Of a stretch of DNA of 9,651 bases, positions 6,212 to 9,651 are shown in pieces. Each line of letters opens with the position of its first letter. The first letter of the stretch is position 1. Origin of the DNA: Eudoraea sp. (GTDB lineage: Bacteria; Bacteroidota; Bacteroidia; Flavobacteriales; Flavobacteriaceae); the NCBI GenBank assembly GCA_013042925.1, contig JABDPH010000490.1, positions 1 through 9,651 of the forward strand, given 5' to 3'. The translations under genes and the position numbers were made by a program. The notes under the pieces were generated by a model that was given only the letters and a program-made list of their open reading frames with translations, was not told the origin of the DNA and did not search any database.

Positions 6212-6766
6212 ATGAAAAACATTCAATATTTATTGATTTTACTAATTGTATTGACCTTAATACATTGTGAAGAGGACAGGGATCCTAACTTTTTGATTAC
6301 CAGTTCACAAGTAGGAAAACTATTGCGAAGCAGTAATGTTGGTGATCTGGAAAGTATTTATACCAATGATTCCATTGTTAGGGATACTTTGCAATCTAAT
6401 TTGTTATCTGCTTCCAATACTATCAAAATCTATGAAAAAGGTGGGCAGCAATTGCTAACTATAACCGTAAACCGGGATAGTATTTCAAAAGTTGGGATTA
6501 TACGTGTTTTAGATCCCAGGTTTACAACGGAAGAAGGTATTGGGCTGCGAAGTACTTTCAAGGAGATAAAAGATAAATATGTCATTAAGAAAATAGTAAC
6601 TTCTTTGAATAACGTAATTATATTCATTGAGAATAGCGATGTATACTTCACTATAGATAAAGAAGAATTACCTGCAAGTCTACGCTATGACACCAGTATT
6701 GATATAGAAGAAGTGCAAATCCCGGATGATTCTAAAATCAAATACATGATGGTTGGTTGGGAATGA
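6212..6766 (+). CDS. Hypothetical lipoprotein, Flavobacteriaceae-type
   Basis: This is a 184-residue protein of unknown function. The N-terminus (MKNIQYLLILLIVLTLIHC) is a signal peptide ending in a Cys at 19. His before the Cys is an unusual lipobox residue, so lipidation is likely but not certain. EEDRD follows the Cys, an acidic patch like the surface-export signals of Bacteroidota lipoproteins. The mature part begins ITSSQVGKLLRSSNVGDLES, followed by alternating beta-rich segments such as IKIYEKGGQQLLTI (71-84), VLDPRF (99-104), GIGLRSTFKEI (109-119), VYFTIDKEELP (144-154) and QIPDDSKIKYMMVGW (169-183). I recall similar proteins of unknown function in other flavobacteria, but I cannot name a domain. 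No catalytic motif is visible. The gene starts 6 bases after the HerA-like stop, with AGGAA just before the ATG. Confidence 0.75.
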   Translation: MKNIQYLLILLIVLTLIHCEEDRDPNFLITSSQVGKLLRSSNVGDLESIYTNDSIVRDTLQSNLLSASNTIKIYEKGGQQLLTITVNRDSISKVGIIRVLDPRFTTEEGIGLRSTFKEIKDKYVIKKIVTSLNNVIIFIENSDVYFTIDKEELPASLRYDTSIDIEEVQIPDDSKIKYMMVGWE

Positions 6767-6892
6767 AACAGATTTTGACCGAAATACGACAAAAACTTTA
6801 ATAACATCATCTTTGTTTTTTGATATACAGTCTGGTTAGCATTAACAATTTCCCAGTATTTGTAAAGCCATCCGGATAAATTGATTCTAAAA

Positions 6893-7756
6893 ATGAAAAA
6901 ATTAGTAATTAATATTTTTGCAAAAGCCTATGGGGTCTATTTTAATATCCTGGCTCTATTCTCGAAAAAACTTGCCGGAGAAAAGGCTATTACCCTGTTT
7001 AGTTCCCCTCGAAAAGGTAATGTGCTTCCAATACAAGCTTCCTTTTTAAAAGAAGCTGAGGATATTAGGATTGAAGTAGGTGGAAAAAAAATACAAACCT
7101 ATTCCTGGGCCGGAACAAAAGAACCTGTATTATTACTCCATGGTTGGGAGAGTAATTCATTTAGATGGCGCAATTTAATACGTTTTCTGATTGATGCAAA
7201 TTTTGCCATAGTTGCCTTTGATGCCCCTGCGCATGGTAATTCAGCTGGGGGCATATTTAATGTCCCTCTATATGCAGAATGCACACAACATATTGTTAAA
7301 CATTTTAATCCCTCTTATATAATCGGGCATTCGGTTGGAGGAATGACAGCCGTTTATCACCAATACATATATCCGAATAATTCAATTCAAAAGATAGTGA
7401 CCATTGGAGCCCCTTCTGAATTTTATGAACTTATGGAGCATTATCAGAATATTGTAGGTTTCAATAAGAGAGTATTAGCCTCAATAGAAGATTATACTCA
7501 GAAGCATTTCGGCTATGGCATCCAAGATTTTTCCAGTTCCAAGTTTGTACAGAAAATTCCAACAGAGGGATTATTAGTTCATGATATTGAAGATCCGATT
7601 ACTCCCTATCACAACTCGGAAAAAGTCCATGCTAATTGGAAGAACAGTAAACTAATTAGCACCAAAGGGTTAGGACATTCCATGCATCAGGACAAGGTAA
7701 ACAATCAAATTATAGATTTTTTGAAATCAAAGAAAAGGGCTAATTTTAGTGCTTAA
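6893..7756 (+). CDS. Alpha/beta hydrolase
   Basis: This 287-residue serine hydrolase has the alpha/beta-hydrolase fold. The oxyanion-loop motif is LLLHGWESN (80-88). The nucleophile elbow is GHSVGG, with S147. The acid is D234 in DIEDPITP, and the catalytic His is H262 in GLGHSM. 'FDAPAHGNS' (109-117) is the standard loop after strand 4. The first 40 residues ([20 protein letters not shown]...) are hydrophobic/basic and may anchor the protein to the inner membrane; they lack a clear cleavage site. The substrate is unknown; the lid region (175-220) is short. I chose the ATG at 6893. A TTG at 6881 is in frame and would add only 4 residues. The 126-base gap upstream (6767-6892) is AT-rich, with no exact TAnnTTTG box and no clear terminator. 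The VOC gene follows 10 bases after the stop, suggesting an operon. Confidence 0.88.
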   Translation: MKKLVINIFAKAYGVYFNILALFSKKLAGEKAITLFSSPRKGNVLPIQASFLKEAEDIRIEVGGKKIQTYSWAGTKEPVLLLHGWESNSFRWRNLIRFLIDANFAIVAFDAPAHGNSAGGIFNVPLYAECTQHIVKHFNPSYIIGHSVGGMTAVYHQYIYPNNSIQKIVTIGAPSEFYELMEHYQNIVGFNKRVLASIEDYTQKHFGYGIQDFSSSKFVQKIPTEGLLVHDIEDPITPYHNSEKVHANWKNSKLISTKGLGHSMHQDKVNNQIIDFLKSKKRANFSA

Positions 7757-7766
7757 AATACTTTCT

Positions 7767-8189
7767 ATGCCAACTATTTCACCATTCCACATCGCGATAC
7801 CCGTTCATAACCTTGATGAGTGCCGGACCTTTTACAGGGATGTCCTTAACTGTGAAGAAGGGCGTAGTAGTGACCATTGGGTTGACTTCAATCTTTTTGG
7901 CCACCAACTAGTAATTCATTACAAGCCAAAATCTACGGAGGAACTCCACTCCAATCCGGTGGATGGTAAAGATGTTCCGGTACCTCATTATGGGGTGGTT
8001 TTACCCTGGGATGTTTTCCATAGTTTTGCCAAAGAACTGGAAAGCAAGGGAATACAATTTATTATTGAACCCTATATCAGGTTTAAGGGATTAGTGGGGG
8101 AACAGGCTACAATGTTCTTTTTAGACCCGGCCGGAAATGCATTAGAGTTCAAGGCTTTTAAGGATATGGGACAGTTATTTGCTAAATAA
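7767..8189 (+). CDS. VOC-superfamily protein (glyoxalase/extradiol dioxygenase fold)
   Basis: This 140-residue protein contains two beta-alpha-beta-beta-beta modules of the vicinal oxygen chelate fold. The N-terminal module starts [20 protein letters not shown], and the C-terminal one has VPHYGVVL (72-79) and [16 protein letters not shown] (116-131). Candidate metal ligands are H8, H74 and E127, at the positions used by glyoxalases and extradiol dioxygenases. '[17 protein letters not shown]' (31-47) and '[12 protein letters not shown]' identify a widespread but uncharacterised dioxygenase-like VOC subfamily; the reaction is unknown. The ATG at 7767 fits the usual start of this subfamily. A GTG at 7749 is in frame and would overlap the hydrolase end by 8 bases. 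It is closely downstream of the hydrolase and probably shares its transcript. It converges on the 61-residue membrane protein gene with an 11-base gap. Confidence 0.9.
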   Translation: MPTISPFHIAIPVHNLDECRTFYRDVLNCEEGRSSDHWVDFNLFGHQLVIHYKPKSTEELHSNPVDGKDVPVPHYGVVLPWDVFHSFAKELESKGIQFIIEPYIRFKGLVGEQATMFFLDPAGNALEFKAFKDMGQLFAK

Positions 8190-8200
8190 GGGTGCCTTCT

Positions 8201-8386
8201 TTATTGCTTTTTTTTATACTTGTTCCATGCCCAAATCACAACAGCGTAGACAATACCAAAAATTACCCCTTCTTTTAATTCATTAATAATAGTATCCCAG
8301 GAATAATCCTTTTCCAGAATAACAGAAAATAAGGTATATAAGAAAATAGCGGCTAAAGTTTGGGAAGTGAGTTTCTTTTTATCCAT
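8201..8386 (-). CDS. Small two-helix membrane protein, hypothetical
   Basis: This is a 61-residue protein starting MDKKKLTSQTLAAIFLYTL. It has two hydrophobic segments, about residues 9-24 and 39-55, separated by an acidic/polar loop with EKDYSWDTIINELKEG. The C-terminus is strongly basic (NKYKKKQ). This suggests an inner-membrane hairpin with both ends in the cytoplasm. I chose the ATG at 8384-8386 because a longer version from 8431 would overlap the aldo/keto reductase gene. The start lies 11 bases past the reductase stop codon, so the two genes are probably co-transcribed. No motif indicates a function. The purposeful composition (charged ends, two helices) and tight placement argue for a real gene. 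Confidence 0.6.
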   Translation of the reverse strand: MDKKKLTSQTLAAIFLYTLFSVILEKDYSWDTIINELKEGVIFGIVYAVVIWAWNKYKKKQ

Positions 8387-8397
8387 ATCTATAATAA

Positions 8398-9369
8398 TTA
8401 TTGCGACCATGAGGTAGGTTTCCTGTCCCATCTGTGCTTTCGTAATTCTTCATATAACTTTTTGGGTAATCCTCTTCCATCACTAGTTGCAACGTTAGAC
8501 AATACATTTCTTTGCTTGCGCATACCAGGGATAATCGTACTTACATCAGAATTCATTAAAATAAAACGCAAAGCCATTTCGGCCATGGTCATATCTTCAG
8601 GAACAAGTGGCCTGAGCAAATCTGCCTTATCTGCGCTGGCATTCAAATTTTCGGGCACAAAATAGGTGCCGCGCCAGTCGCCTTCAGGAAAAGTAGTGTC
8701 CCTTGTAATATTACCGGTCAGGGTACCCTCGTCAAAAGGGACTCTTGCAATCAATGCAATATCAAGTTCTTTGCATAGTGGAAATAAAACATCTTCCGGG
8801 GCCTGGTCAAAAATATTATAGATTACCTGTACCGCATCAAACAATCCGGTTTTCAGCGCTTCTATTCCGTTCTCCGGCTCCCATCTGTTTACGCTAATAC
8901 CCATAGCGGCAATTTTGCCCGACTTTTTTAAATCTTCCACTGCCCTTTTCCACTCATCCTTATTAGTCCAACCAGCATCCCAGGTGTGAAATTGCAGAAG
9001 GTCTATCTGTTCTAAATCCAAATTTTTCAAGGTCTTGTGCGTATAATCCAATAGGTGTTCTGTTGGATAGGATTCTTCAAATGAATACTCTGGTTTTGCC
9101 GGCCATTTAAAGTTTTTCGGAGGAATTTTACTGGCTGTATATAGTTTAGTATCCGGATGTCTTTTTAGGAGTTGACCCAAAAGTCGCTCACTATGCCCCT
9201 CTCCATATCCCCATGCTGTATCAAAAAAGTTAACCCCATGTTCAACCGCCAGGTCTAAAGATTTTGCTGAATGATTATCATCAGATTCTTTCCAACCACC
9301 CATTCCCCACATTCCATATCCAATCTCACTGATACCCCAATTGGTTCTTCCAAATATTCTATAATTCAT
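8398..9369 (-). CDS. Aldo/keto reductase
   Basis: This 323-residue NADPH-dependent oxidoreductase has the (beta/alpha)8 aldo/keto reductase fold. The catalytic tetrad is D50, Y55, K81 and H128, seen in NFFDTAWGYGEGHSE, TASKIPP and LLQFHTWD. 'GISV' (157-160) and 'QVIYNIFDQ' (181-189) belong to the nicotinamide site. 'IIPGMRKQRNVLSNV' (279-293) near the C-terminus is the phosphate-binding loop that selects NADPH. The length is normal, and the protein ends in a WDRKP...SQ tail. It belongs to the broad stress/sugar-aldehyde group; the natural substrate cannot be deduced. I chose the ATG at 9367-9369, which gives the standard 'MNYRIFGRTNWGISEIGYG' start. A TTG at 9382-9384 would add 5 residues. 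A weak TATATTTA box (5 of 6 defined bases) lies 19 bases upstream. The terminator at 9430-9458 separates it from the gene upstream. Confidence 0.92.
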   Translation of the reverse strand: MNYRIFGRTNWGISEIGYGMWGMGGWKESDDNHSAKSLDLAVEHGVNFFDTAWGYGEGHSERLLGQLLKRHPDTKLYTASKIPPKNFKWPAKPEYSFEESYPTEHLLDYTHKTLKNLDLEQIDLLQFHTWDAGWTNKDEWKRAVEDLKKSGKIAAMGISVNRWEPENGIEALKTGLFDAVQVIYNIFDQAPEDVLFPLCKELDIALIARVPFDEGTLTGNITRDTTFPEGDWRGTYFVPENLNASADKADLLRPLVPEDMTMAEMALRFILMNSDVSTIIPGMRKQRNVLSNVATSDGRGLPKKLYEELRKHRWDRKPTSWSQ

Positions 9370-9429
9370 AAGGTCAATTTTCAACTATTAAATATAATGC
9401 TTTAGAAGAATACTATCCTGCACTTAAAA

Positions 9430-9458
9430 AAAATGCCAAGTTTATAACCTGGCATTTT
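9430..9458 (-). terminator. Rho-independent terminator of the T9SS-protein gene
   Basis: The arms AAAATGCCA (9430-9438) and TGGCATTTT (9450-9458) form a perfect 9-base-pair stem with an 11-base loop. On the minus strand the stem is followed by an unbroken T run (complement of the A run from 9426), as expected for an intrinsic terminator. It lies 23 bases past the stop codon of the gene at the right edge. On the plus strand the stem is followed by TTTTCTT and might also work weakly in that direction. Confidence 0.8.
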
Positions 9459-9480
9459 CTTAAACTAATTCTTATAGGGA

Positions 9481-9651
9481 TTAATTACTTCTCATAATCT
9501 TATGAATTTCCGCATCCCCATTATCAAATGTCAGTTGTAAAAAATACAATTCCGATCGATTACGCAATTTGGAAAGATCAATGTTCGCAATGGAATTTCC
9601 CTGTATATTCTTTTTGGGAATCTGTATAGAAGCACCGTACATGTCGTAAAC
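9481..9651 (-). CDS. T9SS type A sorting domain-containing protein, C-terminal end (rest outside window)
   Basis: The last 56 codons of a gene entering from the right on the minus strand are visible, ending in TAA at 9481-9483. Read in that frame the protein ends VYDMYGASIQIPKKNIQ..., then IANIDLSKLRNRSELYFLQL, TFDNGDAEIHKIMRSN. This is the usual pattern of the type IX secretion C-terminal sorting domain: 'V.D..G' in the first strand, 'DLS.L..G.Y.l.l' in the middle, 'G....KI.K' at the end. The domain directs proteins across the outer membrane through the type IX translocon and is usually cleaved by PorU, with attachment to A-LPS or release. The functional domain is outside the window, so the product could be an adhesin or an enzyme. 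There is no start codon in the fragment because it is internal to the gene. Confidence 0.85.
   Translation of the reverse strand, partial: VYDMYGASIQIPKKNIQGNSIANIDLSKLRNRSELYFLQLTFDNGDAEIHKIMRSN

Noticed and set aside
8182..8206. Hairpin AATAAGG/CCTT...TATT at the end of the VOC gene
   Set aside because: The stem needs a 4-base bulge and most of it lies within coding sequence; it is not a convincing terminator.
8398..8431. Longer form of the small membrane protein starting at 8431
   Set aside because: It would overlap the aldo/keto reductase C-terminus, and the added residues do not look like a natural N-terminus; the ATG at 8386 fits better.
7767..9369. VOC protein, aldo/keto reductase and RidA as a reactive-carbonyl detoxification cluster
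   Set aside because: The genes are in different orientations and transcription units, separated by unrelated genes, and the VOC subfamily is not glyoxalase I; there is no evidence of a joint pathway.

Overview
The window looks like chromosomal housekeeping DNA from a marine-type member of the Flavobacteriaceae (Bacteroidota). It is AT-rich. Two intergenic boxes match the Bacteroidota -7 promoter consensus TAnnTTTG exactly (upstream of queE and of the RidA gene), and Shine-Dalgarno sequences are mostly weak. The left edge carries the end of a NamZ/DUF1343 muramidase, and the right edge carries a type IX secretion C-terminal sorting domain. The two lipoproteins also have acidic residues just after the lipid-bearing Cys, as is common in this phylum.

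Layout, left to right. (1) 1-243 (+): 3' end of a NamZ-type peptidoglycan hydrolase, converging with (2) 247-1086 (-): a sterol desaturase/fatty-acid hydroxylase superfamily membrane enzyme. (3) 1162-1656 (-): a YkgJ-type cysteine-cluster protein, divergent from (4) 1747-2460 (+): a class I SAM methyltransferase, followed by (5) 2526-3320 (+): a metzincin-like lipoprotein protease. (6) 3406-4038 (-): QueE of queuosine/7-deazaguanine synthesis. (7) 4172-4624 (-): an exported RidA-like protein, divergent from (8) 4682-6205 (+): a HerA-like DUF853 ATPase, which is followed 6 bases later by (9) 6212-6766 (+): a small lipoprotein of unknown function. (10) 6893-7756 (+): an alpha/beta hydrolase and (11) 7767-8189 (+): a VOC-superfamily protein, closely spaced. 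(12) 8201-8386 (-): a 61-residue membrane protein downstream of (13) 8398-9369 (-): an aldo/keto reductase. (14) 9481-9651 (-): the end of a T9SS-secreted protein, followed by a clear intrinsic terminator at 9430-9458.

How the genes work together: mostly they do not form one pathway. The likely transcription units are HerA-like ATPase + lipoprotein, alpha/beta hydrolase + VOC protein, and aldo/keto reductase + small membrane protein. The rest are single genes in alternating orientation. There is no tRNA, rRNA, insertion sequence, CRISPR array, phage gene or attachment site that I can see. I found no convincing new multi-gene system. The points most worth a second look are the rearranged zinc site of the metalloprotease, the exported RidA homologue sharing a palindromic divergent promoter with the HerA-like ATPase, the nearly leaderless queE promoter, and the ATPase-lipoprotein pairing. 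No gap between genes exceeds 300 bases; the longest is 4039-4171.
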